NCBI GenBank assembly: GCA_003447595.1
Contig: DLYT01000150.1
Coordinates: 8,821-19,125, forward strand
Length of the DNA stretch: 10,305 bases
Source of the DNA: Porphyromonadaceae bacterium
GTDB lineage: Bacteria > Bacteroidota > Bacteroidia > Bacteroidales > CAMTPD01
Reading direction: 5' to 3'
In this document: positions 1-6,768 of the stretch, piece after piece
How positions within the stretch are numbered: the first letter of the stretch is position 1
Layout of the letters: each line of letters starts with the position of its first letter
Notes under the pieces: model-generated
The model's database searches: none
The model's input: the letters and a program-made list of their open reading frames with translations, nothing else
Told to the model about the DNA's origin: nothing
Made by a program: the position numbers and the translations under genes

Positions 1-36
1 ACGAGTATTTGAATCGAATATGCGGCAAGTAGCGAC

Positions 37-68
37 AAAAAAAAGAGGCATCCTTGCGAATGCCTCTT
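37..68 (-). terminator. Intrinsic terminator of the Na/Pi cotransporter gene
   Basis: Read on the minus strand, a perfect 9-bp stem (AAGAGGCAT pairing with ATGCCTCTT, 8-nt loop; plus-strand arms 43-51 and 60-68) is followed directly by a run of eight T (the A-run at 37-44 on the plus strand). It begins 19 nt after the stop codon of the minus-strand gene. In the plus direction no T-run follows the stem, so it should act mainly on minus-strand transcripts. Confidence 0.9.
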
Positions 69-87
69 GAGTTGAAATATCATTTAA

Positions 88-1884
88 TTAGATCTTCTTT
101 TCTATTTCTGCCTGATCAATGTTCAAAACATAGTCTGCTAGTTTCTCACATTCGGCAATGATATCCATGTAATATACACCTTCCTGATATTCGTATTTCA
201 TTTCTTTCACGTTGGTGATATTTTGAGTCTTAAGCTGGTTACGAAGGTTGTTGATTTCGTTTTCGATATTATACGCTTCGTTCATCTTGTTTTGACCGTC
301 TTTCTTTTCCAAGATGTTTACCATGTGTTTAAGTGAACGTTCGGTTACTTCAAACATGTTTTCAACATTCTCGTTAAGCTCAGTTGGGAATGCAGCCTTA
401 CCTTCGTTGCGACGTTTAATGGCGCGCGCCAGGTTGTAACAAGAGTCTGCCACACTTTCGATCTCGGTAATTACGCGAAGCATAATGCGGATCTCGCTTT
501 TACCTGCATGGCTAAGGTCGCCGTTAGATACTTGCGTCAAGTAATTGGCGATTTCTACCTCCATACGGTCGCAAATGCTTTCGTACTTTTCGATACGAGT
601 ATAGGTCTTGATGAACTTCTTCTCGTCAGTTTCGTAGTATAGTTCACGTACCATTCCGAACATGCGGTGTGCTCTTTCGCCATAAACAGCGATCTCTTTG
701 CTTGCTTGAATCAAAGAAAGTTCGGAAGTTGAAAGCATGGTTGAAGAGATGTACTTCAATTGGAATTCTTCGTCCGTAGCTTTTTGTTTGTATATAGAAG
801 AGCAGATACGTACATAAACGTTGACAAACCAAATCATCACCGATACGTTGATGATGTTGAAGATGGTGTGGAACAAAGACAACGAATACGAAACAGATAC
901 CTGTAATGAGATCAGTTGTGCTTGCAATGCCGCTAGTTGCGGATCGGTAGGAGTAGTGCCCGAAGTGATGGCATTTACCGTAGCCGGATCTAATGAATTA
1001 AGGAATTGTCCTAGTTCGTAAGGGTTGCCCGGGCCGTAGTTTGTTACAATCCATGCCACCATTTTGGTGAATGGGAAGAATACGATAAGCATCCAGAATA
1101 CGCCAAACACGTTGAACATAAAGTGCCCAAATGCAGCACGTTTTGCTGAGATGTTTGCATTCAGAGCCGCAATGTTTGCAGTGATGGTAGTACCAATGTT
1201 TTCACCAAGTACCATTGCCGCAGCAATCTCGAAAGAGATCCATCCTTTGCTACACATAATCAGTGTAATTGCCATTGTTGCACTAGAAGACTGTACGATA
1301 ATGGTAAGAACGGTACCAATCAAAAGGAATAGCAAAACAGATGCAAAACCCATTGAGGTGTAATCTTGTAAGAAGGCAAGGATTTCGGGATTACTCTTAA
1401 GGTCAGGAACGGCTCCCTTTAGGAAGTCAAGACCCATAAACAACAATGCAAAACCAATAAGGAATTCACCCCACGACTTGCGTGTACTGTTGCTGGAGAA
1501 AATAAATGGAAGAGAGATACCAATGAGAGGGAGAGAAAACATGCTAATGTTTACCTTAAACCCAAACAGCGAGATGATCCAGGCTGTAACGGTGGTACCC
1601 ACATTAGCACCCATAATAACGCTGATCGATTGTGCAAGTGAAAGAAGACCGGCGTTAACAAAGCTCACAACCATCACGGTTGTTGCTGAAGATGACTGTA
1701 TAAGTGCAGTAATCAAAACTCCGGTTAATACACCCGTGACACGATTGGTTGTCATAACGGAGAGAATATTTCTCAATCTCTCTCCAGCTACCTTTTGTAA
1801 CCCTTCGCTCATGATCTTCATCCCATACAGGAAGATACCAAGAGAGCCGATCAGGGTAAGGAAGTCGAATAATGAATAGCTCAT
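88..1884 (-). CDS. Na+/phosphate cotransporter family protein with C-terminal PhoU-like domain
   Basis: This 598-residue inner-membrane protein is predicted to take up inorganic phosphate with sodium. The N-terminal half shows the inverted-repeat signature of the Na/Pi (NptA/YjbB, SLC34-like) family: QSSSATT at residues 63-69 and QSSSATM at 198-204, each followed about 25 residues later by a glycine motif, GANVGTT (92-98) and GENIGTT (228-234). Hydrophobic segments fill residues 5-280, with a last one near 335-365. From about residue 375 the protein is soluble, charged and helical, as in PhoU-like domains that are thought to regulate transport. Length is usual for this fused form. The ATG at 1884 is preceded by an AT-rich, AAAAGAAAA-containing leader and a good promoter. 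The gene is alone, divergent from the nucleoside kinase. The family assignment is firm; the true substrate and the role of the PhoU-like part are inferred. Confidence 0.93.
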   Translation of the reverse strand: MSYSLFDFLTLIGSLGIFLYGMKIMSEGLQKVAGERLRNILSVMTTNRVTGVLTGVLITALIQSSSATTVMVVSFVNAGLLSLAQSISVIMGANVGTTVTAWIISLFGFKVNISMFSLPLIGISLPFIFSSNSTRKSWGEFLIGFALLFMGLDFLKGAVPDLKSNPEILAFLQDYTSMGFASVLLFLLIGTVLTIIVQSSSATMAITLIMCSKGWISFEIAAAMVLGENIGTTITANIAALNANISAKRAAFGHFMFNVFGVFWMLIVFFPFTKMVAWIVTNYGPGNPYELGQFLNSLDPATVNAITSGTTPTDPQLAALQAQLISLQVSVSYSLSLFHTIFNIINVSVMIWFVNVYVRICSSIYKQKATDEEFQLKYISSTMLSTSELSLIQASKEIAVYGERAHRMFGMVRELYYETDEKKFIKTYTRIEKYESICDRMEVEIANYLTQVSNGDLSHAGKSEIRIMLRVITEIESVADSCYNLARAIKRRNEGKAAFPTELNENVENMFEVTERSLKHMVNILEKKDGQNKMNEAYNIENEINNLRNQLKTQNITNVKEMKYEYQEGVYYMDIIAECEKLADYVLNIDQAEIEKKI

Positions 1885-1904
1885 CGAATTTTCTTTTAAT
1901 TTGG

Positions 1905-1935
1905 CTTGATTATACAGATTTAGTTAATACTTTTA
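1905..1935 (+). promoter_or_regulatory. Candidate weak promoter of the nucleoside kinase gene
   Basis: CTTG (1905-1908), a 19-nt gap, then TACTTTTA (1928-1935) is a partial match to TTTG-N19-TAnnTTTG on the plus strand. It lies 33 nt upstream of the ATG at 1969 and overlaps the stronger minus-strand promoter. Both boxes have a mismatch, so this is tentative. Confidence 0.35.
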
Positions 1936-1945
1936 ACCAGACAAA
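1915..1945 (-). promoter_or_regulatory. Bacteroidetes-type promoter of the Na/Pi cotransporter gene
   Basis: On the minus strand TTTG (1942-1945) is followed after exactly 19 nt by TAAATCTG (1915-1922), one mismatch from the TAnnTTTG -7 element of the Bacteroidetes primary sigma factor. Transcription would start near 1908-1911, giving a leader of roughly 25 nt before the ATG at 1884. The call rests on motif and spacing only. Confidence 0.65.
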
Positions 1946-1968
1946 AATAAAAAAATGGTCATAATAGT

Positions 1969-3636
1969 ATGAAGGAAAGAATCACAATTTATTGTAAAAA
2001 TACAGATTCGTTTAAAGATTTTGAGATTGGTACCAGCTTGTTAGAGATTTATACCGCTTTCGGATCCCCTCTAAAATGGCCGGTAATGAACGCCCGTGTA
2101 AATAACAAAGTAGAAGGCCTTTCGTATCGTTGTTATTTCCCAAAAGATGTTGAATTTGTCGATATTACTGATTCATCGGGAATGCGCACTTACGTAAGAT
2201 CCGCATGTATGCTGCTTTCTAAGGCAGTTTACGATGTGTTGCCATGCGCCAAACTTTATCTCGAACACCCTGTAGCCAATGGCTATTATTGCAAAGTAGT
2301 AAACGGAAAAACACTGGATGAAGAAACTATTCTGAAGATTAAAAGCAGAATGAAAGAGCTTGTGGCTATGGATTTGCCATTCAAGCTGCGCATGTGTCAA
2401 ACCACCGAAGCCGTAAAGATATTTGAAGAAAGAGGTCTTTACGATAAGGCAAATTTGTTAAAAACCTCTGGTCCTGTATATACTTCTTATCAAGAACTCG
2501 ATGGACATGTCGACTATTACTATGGATCGTTGGCTGCTTCTACCGGATTTATCAATCTTTTCGACTTAGTTCCGTATGCCGATGGACTGTTGATGCTTAC
2601 GCCTTGTAAGCACAATCCGGCCGAACTCAAAAGGGAAGTAAATCAGGATAAAATGTTCGACGTGTTTAAAGAGCACCTGTTGTTGCAACGCACCTTGGGC
2701 ATGAATTATGTAGGGGATCTAAACCTTGCCATTCAAAAAGGGTACACCTCTGAGGTGGTAAAAGTAGCCGAAGCAATGCAAGAAAAGCAGATTGCACGAA
2801 TTGCGTCTGAAATAGCGACACGTTATAAAGAAGGTGTGCGCATGGTGTTGATTTCGGGTCCGTCTTCTTCCGGTAAAACCACTCTTTGTAAGCGACTCGA
2901 AATACAGTTACTTACCAATTTACTTCATCCGGTAAGCATTTCGCTCGACGATTATTTCTTAAATAGAGAGGATACACCACGCGATGAGGATGGAGATTAT
3001 GACTTCGAATCGCTTTACGCGCTCGATATACCTTACTTCAATAATGACTTGAATCGTATCATTGCCGGCGAAGAGGTGGAGTTGCCTACGTTCAACTTCG
3101 AAACCGGGCAACGGATGTATAAAGGGAAAAAGATCAAACTAAAGGCAAACTCGATTCTGGTAATCGAAGGGATACACGCGTTGAATCCCGAACTTACGGC
3201 TATGATCGACAATAGCTACAAGTATAAGATCTATGTTTCGGCGCTTACTACGATCTCATTGGATAGTCATAACTGGATTCCGACAACAGACAATCGACTA
3301 ATTCGCCGTATTGTGCGCGACTATCGCTTCCGTTCGTATTCTGCTAAAGACACCATTGCTCGTTGGCGTAGCGTGAGACAAGGAGAAGAAAAATGGATTT
3401 TCCCATATCAGGAAAATGCCGACGCGATGTTTAACTCGGCAATGATTTACGAACTTGCCGCGTTGCGCAAGTATGCCGAACCGATTTTGATGGAGATCTT
3501 AGAATCGGACAAAGAGTATGCAGAGGCTTTTCGCTTGTTGCGCTTTTTGAGGTATTTCAACTATATCATGGATTCAGAGCTTCCGAGTACTTCGCTCTTG
3601 CGCGAGTTTTTGGGAGGTAGTAGTTTCGAATATTAA
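1969..3636 (+). CDS. Nucleoside (uridine) kinase with N-terminal TGS and ThrRS-like domains
   Basis: This 555-residue cytoplasmic protein joins tRNA-synthetase-like modules to a P-loop kinase. Residues 1-65 resemble a TGS domain. Residues about 70-215 resemble the editing/second additional domain of threonyl-tRNA synthetase, but its metal-site positions look replaced (R77/M81 for the HxxxH pair, Y184/L188 for the Cys/His pair). The C-terminal half is a uridine-kinase/phosphoribulokinase fold: Walker A GPSSSGKT at 297-304, the SLDDYF motif at 325-330 (likely catalytic and nucleoside-binding acidic residues) and IEGIHALN from 399. The expected reaction is ATP-dependent phosphorylation of uridine/cytidine to the monophosphate, but the domain fusion makes the substrate uncertain. 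This architecture is known in Bacteroidetes and some Firmicutes and is usually annotated as nucleoside or uridine kinase. The ATG at 1969 has no Shine-Dalgarno sequence, as is common in this phylum. rpoN follows 115 nt downstream with no clear terminator between. Confidence 0.87.
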   Translation: MKERITIYCKNTDSFKDFEIGTSLLEIYTAFGSPLKWPVMNARVNNKVEGLSYRCYFPKDVEFVDITDSSGMRTYVRSACMLLSKAVYDVLPCAKLYLEHPVANGYYCKVVNGKTLDEETILKIKSRMKELVAMDLPFKLRMCQTTEAVKIFEERGLYDKANLLKTSGPVYTSYQELDGHVDYYYGSLAASTGFINLFDLVPYADGLLMLTPCKHNPAELKREVNQDKMFDVFKEHLLLQRTLGMNYVGDLNLAIQKGYTSEVVKVAEAMQEKQIARIASEIATRYKEGVRMVLISGPSSSGKTTLCKRLEIQLLTNLLHPVSISLDDYFLNREDTPRDEDGDYDFESLYALDIPYFNNDLNRIIAGEEVELPTFNFETGQRMYKGKKIKLKANSILVIEGIHALNPELTAMIDNSYKYKIYVSALTTISLDSHNWIPTTDNRLIRRIVRDYRFRSYSAKDTIARWRSVRQGEEKWIFPYQENADAMFNSAMIYELAALRKYAEPILMEILESDKEYAEAFRLLRFLRYFNYIMDSELPSTSLLREFLGGSSFEY

Positions 3637-3653
3637 CGAATAAACTATATTTG
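3624..3653 (+). promoter_or_regulatory. Candidate promoter for rpoN
   Basis: TATATTTG (3646-3653) matches the Bacteroidetes -7 consensus TAnnTTTG perfectly. TTTC (3624-3627), inside the last codons of the kinase gene, sits 18 nt upstream as a near-match to the -33 TTTG box. Transcription would start near 3658-3661, directly in front of the inverted repeat at 3662, giving rpoN a leader of about 90 nt. The call is by motif only. Confidence 0.5.
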
Positions 3654-3661
3654 CATCTAGA

Positions 3662-3725
3662 AGAAACCGTTTTCATGTAAAAATGCTTATATATAATAAT
3701 CGCATACTGCATAAAAACGGTTTCT
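3662..3725 (+). promoter_or_regulatory. 12-bp perfect inverted repeat in the rpoN leader
   Basis: AGAAACCGTTTT (3662-3673) and its exact reverse complement AAAACGGTTTCT (3714-3725) flank a 40-nt AT-rich loop. In RNA this would form a stem at the very 5' end of the rpoN transcript if the promoter at 3624-3653 is used. A second short pairing, ATGC (3683-3686) with GCAT (3702-3705), is possible inside the loop. No T-run follows the stem, so it is not a standard terminator. It could be a leader structure or a split operator for a dimeric repressor. Confidence 0.6.
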
Positions 3726-3727
3726 AA
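3683..3727 (+). CDS. Possible 14-residue leader peptide upstream of rpoN
   Basis: An ATG at 3683 opens a 14-codon frame (MLIYNNRILHKNGF) ending with TAA at 3725-3727. It starts in the loop of the leader inverted repeat and reads through the whole 3' arm, stopping at its last base, 24 nt before the rpoN ATG. A translating ribosome would therefore open the stem. There is no Shine-Dalgarno sequence and no run of a regulatory amino acid, and a frame of this length can arise by chance in AT-rich DNA. It is listed because of its placement, not because coding is shown. Confidence 0.2.
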   Translation: MLIYNNRILHKNGF

Positions 3728-3751
3728 TATGTTTGAAAGGTTCTAATAGTT

Positions 3752-5200
3752 ATGTTGAAGCAGCATTTACAACAGAAGTTACTGCAAAAATTATCTCCGC
3801 AACAGATTCAGGTAATACGTTTGCTGGAACTTCCTACCATGGAGTTGGAAGAACGGATCAAGCACGAACTTGAAGATAATCCGGCTCTGGAAGAAGGTCG
3901 AGAAGAAACAGATTCTGACGACTCTGTCGGTATGGGCGATGATGATTTCAATGCAGATGACAATACTGATTATTCTTTGGGCGATTATTTGACCGAAGAT
4001 GATATTCCCGATTATAAGTTAAAAGAAAAAGAAGGTAAAATCGAAAAGAAAGAAGATGTTCCCTTCTCGATAGAAGAGTCTCTGATTGAGTCTCTCATCG
4101 AGCAATTGGGTCTTCTCGAACTTTCGGAAGAAGATAATCAAATTGCACAATACATTGTAGGAAATCTCGATGACGACGGATATTTACGTCGCGATCTGGA
4201 GTCGATCTCCGACGACTTGCTTTTTCAAGTGGGCATTGATGCTCCCATCGAAAAGTTAGCACATTTACTGACGCTGATTCAAGACCTTGAGCCTGCGGGT
4301 GTAGGGGCGCGAGATTTGCGCGAGTGCTTGTTGTTGCAATTGAAGAAAAGAGAACAAACGAAAACGACGCAGCTGGCAATTCGATTACTCGATTCGTACT
4401 TCGATGAGTTTTCGAAGAAACACTACGACCGTATTATAAAGGGGCTTGATATTTCGGAAGAGGAGCTTAAAAAGATTCTCAAAGAAATCACAACGCTCAA
4501 TCCCAAGCCCGGAAGTGTGTGGGGCGATGCAATGGAGAGCACACTGAATATTGTAATTCCCGACTTTATTGTAGAATCGAGCAACGGAGAGTTGTACCTT
4601 TCGATGAATAATCAGAATATTCCCGACTTGAAAGTAAACCGAGAGTATCGTGAAATGTTAGAAGATTATACATCGACCAAAGAGAATCAGCACAGCGAAA
4701 TGAAAGATGCTGTTTCTTTTGTGAAGCAAAAGCTCGACTCGGCCAAGTGGTTTATCGATGCAATCAAGCAACGACAAGAAACGCTACAGCGTACCATGGA
4801 GGCAATCATTCAAATGCAGCAGGAGTTTTTCCTTACCGGAAACGAGGCGGCATTGAAACCGATGATTCTTAAAGATGTGGCCGAACGTACCGGTTACGAC
4901 ATCTCCACAATCTCGCGAGTGAGTAATAGCAAGTATGTACAAACCAACTTTGGAGTGTATCCGTTGAAGTATTTCTTTTCCGAATCGATGCAAAATGAGG
5001 AAGGAGAAGAAGTCTCTACTCGCGAAATAAAAGCTATATTGCGGGAACAAATTGATGCCGAAGACAAGCAACATCCGCTTACCGACGAGGAGTTGGCTGC
5101 TATCCTGAAACAAAAAGGATATCCAATCGCCCGCCGTACGGTGTCAAAATACCGTGAGCAACTAGGTATATCTGTTGCCCGACTAAGAAAAGAAATCTAA
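3752..5200 (+). CDS. rpoN: RNA polymerase sigma-54 factor RpoN
   Basis: This 482-residue protein directs RNA polymerase to -24/-12 (TGGCAC-N5-TTGC) promoters, where transcription needs an AAA+ enhancer-binding protein. All three regions are present. Region I (residues 1-50) is glutamine- and leucine-rich with the usual LSPQQIQVIRLLELP-type start and DNPALEE end. Region II (about 50-110) is strongly acidic. The core-binding domain covers roughly 115-310, followed by a helix-turn-helix (about 373-410, LKDVAERTGYDISTISRV) and, at residues 460-469, the RpoN box ARRTVSKYRE, which contacts the -24 element. Length is normal and the C-terminus ends 13 residues after the box, as expected. The ATG at 3752 follows GAAAGG (3735-3740) at 11 nt. 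Unlike the proteobacterial rpoN cluster, no hpf or ptsN is nearby and no enhancer-binding protein is in the window; the gene instead heads a tight run with a membrane protein, gcvH and purE. Confidence 0.97.
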   Translation: MLKQHLQQKLLQKLSPQQIQVIRLLELPTMELEERIKHELEDNPALEEGREETDSDDSVGMGDDDFNADDNTDYSLGDYLTEDDIPDYKLKEKEGKIEKKEDVPFSIEESLIESLIEQLGLLELSEEDNQIAQYIVGNLDDDGYLRRDLESISDDLLFQVGIDAPIEKLAHLLTLIQDLEPAGVGARDLRECLLLQLKKREQTKTTQLAIRLLDSYFDEFSKKHYDRIIKGLDISEEELKKILKEITTLNPKPGSVWGDAMESTLNIVIPDFIVESSNGELYLSMNNQNIPDLKVNREYREMLEDYTSTKENQHSEMKDAVSFVKQKLDSAKWFIDAIKQRQETLQRTMEAIIQMQQEFFLTGNEAALKPMILKDVAERTGYDISTISRVSNSKYVQTNFGVYPLKYFFSESMQNEEGEEVSTREIKAILREQIDAEDKQHPLTDEELAAILKQKGYPIARRTVSKYREQLGISVARLRKEI

Positions 5201-5211
5201 ATTTGCAGAAA

Positions 5212-5823
5212 ATGAAAATACTGGCAACTGCAATATCCATTATATTGCATCCGTTGTTGATGATCACCTACGGAATCGGGTTGGCTTTGTCAACTACTTA
5301 TCTGGCAGTTTTGCCTCTTAATATAAAGATAATGATAATGGTTCTGGTCTTTACCGTAACGGCTGTACTTCCGGCTGTTGTGATAGGGCTGATGATTAAA
5401 TACGGAATGGCCGGTGATTATGAACTGGAAAGAAAAGAGGAGCGCCGCTATCCTTACATGATTACGATGCTCTGCAATACTGCTTGTATCTACTTCCTGG
5501 TACGATGGGGCATGCCCGGCTGGATGCTGTCTATGCTGATAGCCTCTGTTGTAACGCTGGGTTTGGCTTTAATTGTCAATTCATTTTGGAAGATCAGTGC
5601 CCACTTGATGGGGATTGGTGGTGTTACCGGTGGTGTTTTTGGTCTCTCATATCTTTGGGGACTCAATCCTTTTCCGTTGTTCATTATCGTACTATTACTT
5701 TCGGCAGCTGTAGCTTCTTCCCGCATTTCATTGGGGCGCCATACGCCTTTGCAAACGTATGCAGGATTTAGTCTCGGCTTTTTACTCACCTTTATAGGTG
5801 CTACTTGGTATTTGTTTGTTTAA
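5212..5823 (+). CDS. PAP2-like multi-pass membrane protein, incomplete active site
   Basis: The protein has 203 residues from the chosen ATG, with about six hydrophobic membrane segments (near 5-28, 37-62, 83-99, 104-122, 132-169, 183-202). It resembles type 2 phosphatidic acid phosphatases (PAP2), which hydrolyse lipid phosphates or pyrophosphates at the membrane, but weakly. Motif 1 may be K75-E-E-R-R-Y-P81, shorter than the usual K-x6-RP. The PSGH motif is reduced to S129-A-H131. Motif 3 reads S170-R171-x5-H177-x3-Q181, keeping Arg and His but with Gln where PAP2 has the Asp that activates the histidine. It may be a diverged or inactive relative, so no reaction is assigned. An in-frame TTG at 5203 is possible, but it lies 3 nt after the rpoN stop; ATG 5212 (11-nt gap) is preferred. 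It is probably cotranscribed with rpoN and gcvH. Confidence 0.75.
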   Translation: MKILATAISIILHPLLMITYGIGLALSTTYLAVLPLNIKIMIMVLVFTVTAVLPAVVIGLMIKYGMAGDYELERKEERRYPYMITMLCNTACIYFLVRWGMPGWMLSMLIASVVTLGLALIVNSFWKISAHLMGIGGVTGGVFGLSYLWGLNPFPLFIIVLLLSAAVASSRISLGRHTPLQTYAGFSLGFLLTFIGATWYLFV

Positions 5824-5840
5824 CCATAAAATAGAAAATT

Positions 5841-6221
5841 ATGAATTTCCCTGCTGACTTAAAGTACACTAAAGATCATGAATGGATTCGTCTTGATGGC
5901 GATATGGCTTACGTAGGTATCACAGACTTTGCTCAAGGAGAATTGGGCGAGATTGTATATGTTGATGTTACTACTGTTGGCGAACGTATCGGTCGGGATG
6001 AAGTGTTCGGTTCTATCGAAGCGGTAAAAACAGTATCAGATCTATTGATGCCGGTTACCAGCGATGTTCTTGAAATCAATGAAGAGCTAGAAGATAAGCC
6101 CGAATTAGTAAATGAAGATCCTTATGGTAAAGGCTGGATTGTGAAAGTAAGCATCGCTGAACCGGAGGAGTTGGAATCGCTAATGACGGCCGACGAATAT
6201 AAACAGTTGATTGGAAAATAA
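5841..6221 (+). CDS. gcvH: Glycine cleavage system H protein
   Basis: This 126-residue soluble protein is the lipoyl-carrying shuttle of the glycine cleavage system. It accepts the aminomethyl group from GcvP and hands it to GcvT, which makes methylene-tetrahydrofolate. The family signature is clear: KYTKDHEWI at residues 8-16, the VGITDFAQGELGEIVYVDV segment at 25-43, the lipoylated Lys63 in ESIEAVKTVSDL-like context (GSIEAVKTVSDL), and the C-terminal NEDPYGKGWIVKV block. Length is typical (E. coli protein 129). The ATG is 17 nt after the previous stop and the leader is AT-rich. gcvT and gcvP are not in the window, so the H protein is encoded apart from its partners, as happens in many Bacteroidetes. 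purE follows after 9 nt; both belong to one-carbon/purine metabolism, which may explain the pairing. Confidence 0.96.
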   Translation: MNFPADLKYTKDHEWIRLDGDMAYVGITDFAQGELGEIVYVDVTTVGERIGRDEVFGSIEAVKTVSDLLMPVTSDVLEINEELEDKPELVNEDPYGKGWIVKVSIAEPEELESLMTADEYKQLIGK

Positions 6222-6230
6222 AAAAAGACA

Positions 6231-6737
6231 ATGAATCCTATTGTAAGCATTATCATGGGTAGCACATCAGACCTACCTGTAATGGAAAAAGCTGCTAAGT
6301 TTTTTGATGAGATGGAAATTCCGTTCGAAATGAACGCCCTTTCTGCTCACCGTACACCAGCAGAAGTTGAGACATTTGCAAAAGAAGCACAAGGTCGTGG
6401 TATTAAAGTGATTATTGCCGCTGCCGGAATGGCTGCTCACCTTCCAGGTGTGATTGCGTCAATGACTACACTACCGGTGATTGGTGTGCCTATCAATTCA
6501 AGTCTCGACGGTATGGATGCACTTCTTGCAATCGTACAAATGCCTCCGGGAATTCCTGTGGCAACTGTTGGAATCAATGGTGCGCTTAACGCAGCGATTC
6601 TTGCTGTACAAATGATGTCTACAGGTGATGAAGCTTTGCAGGCAAAGCTTGCTGCTTACAAAGAAGATCTAAAAAGTAAAATCGTACAAGCAAACGAAGA
6701 CTTGGCAAAGTTGTCTTATAAATTTAAGACAAATTAA
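6231..6737 (+). CDS. purE: N5-carboxyaminoimidazole ribonucleotide mutase (PurE, class I)
   Basis: This 168-residue cytoplasmic enzyme of purine synthesis converts N5-carboxyaminoimidazole ribonucleotide to CAIR. The diagnostic blocks are all visible: GSTSD at residues 10-14 (phosphate/ribose contact), SAHRTP at 38-43 with the catalytic His40, AAAGMAAHLPG at 63-73, and the GMDALLAIVQMPPGIPVATVGING-type stretch starting near 100. Length and motifs fit class I (mutase) PurE rather than the class II AIR carboxylase. The partner PurK, which makes the substrate, is not adjacent. The gene starts 9 nt after gcvH, so the two are almost surely on one transcript and may be translationally coupled. A hairpin beginning 31 nt after the stop probably ends the operon. 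Confidence 0.96.
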   Translation: MNPIVSIIMGSTSDLPVMEKAAKFFDEMEIPFEMNALSAHRTPAEVETFAKEAQGRGIKVIIAAAGMAAHLPGVIASMTTLPVIGVPINSSLDGMDALLAIVQMPPGIPVATVGINGALNAAILAVQMMSTGDEALQAKLAAYKEDLKSKIVQANEDLAKLSYKFKTN

Positions 6738-6768
6738 TCTTGCACTTTCTTGAATTTGCTTAACTTGA

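Noticed and set aside
3..32. Nine codons (EYLNRICGK) and a TAG at the extreme left edge on the plus strand, possibly the end of a convergent gene
   Set aside because: Too short to identify, and other frames are open here too; it would be plausible as a gene tail before the hairpin, but only the flanking sequence can decide.
821..1879. Plus-strand open frames of 66, 99 and 133 codons opposite the Na/Pi cotransporter
   Set aside because: They lie antisense to a gene with full family motifs, have no domain character or start signals, and are best explained as shadows of its codon use.
3728..3735. Second perfect -7 box (TATGTTTG) just before rpoN
   Set aside because: No TTTG-like -33 element lies 18-21 nt upstream and the leader would be only about 10 nt; the box at 3646-3653 is better placed.
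5174..5205. GTTG-N20-TAAATTTG, a Bacteroidetes-like promoter at the rpoN/PAP2-like junction
   Set aside because: The -7 box is perfect, but it overlaps the rpoN stop and would start transcription at about the ATG 5212, leaving no leader. Such boxes arise easily in AT-rich sequence.
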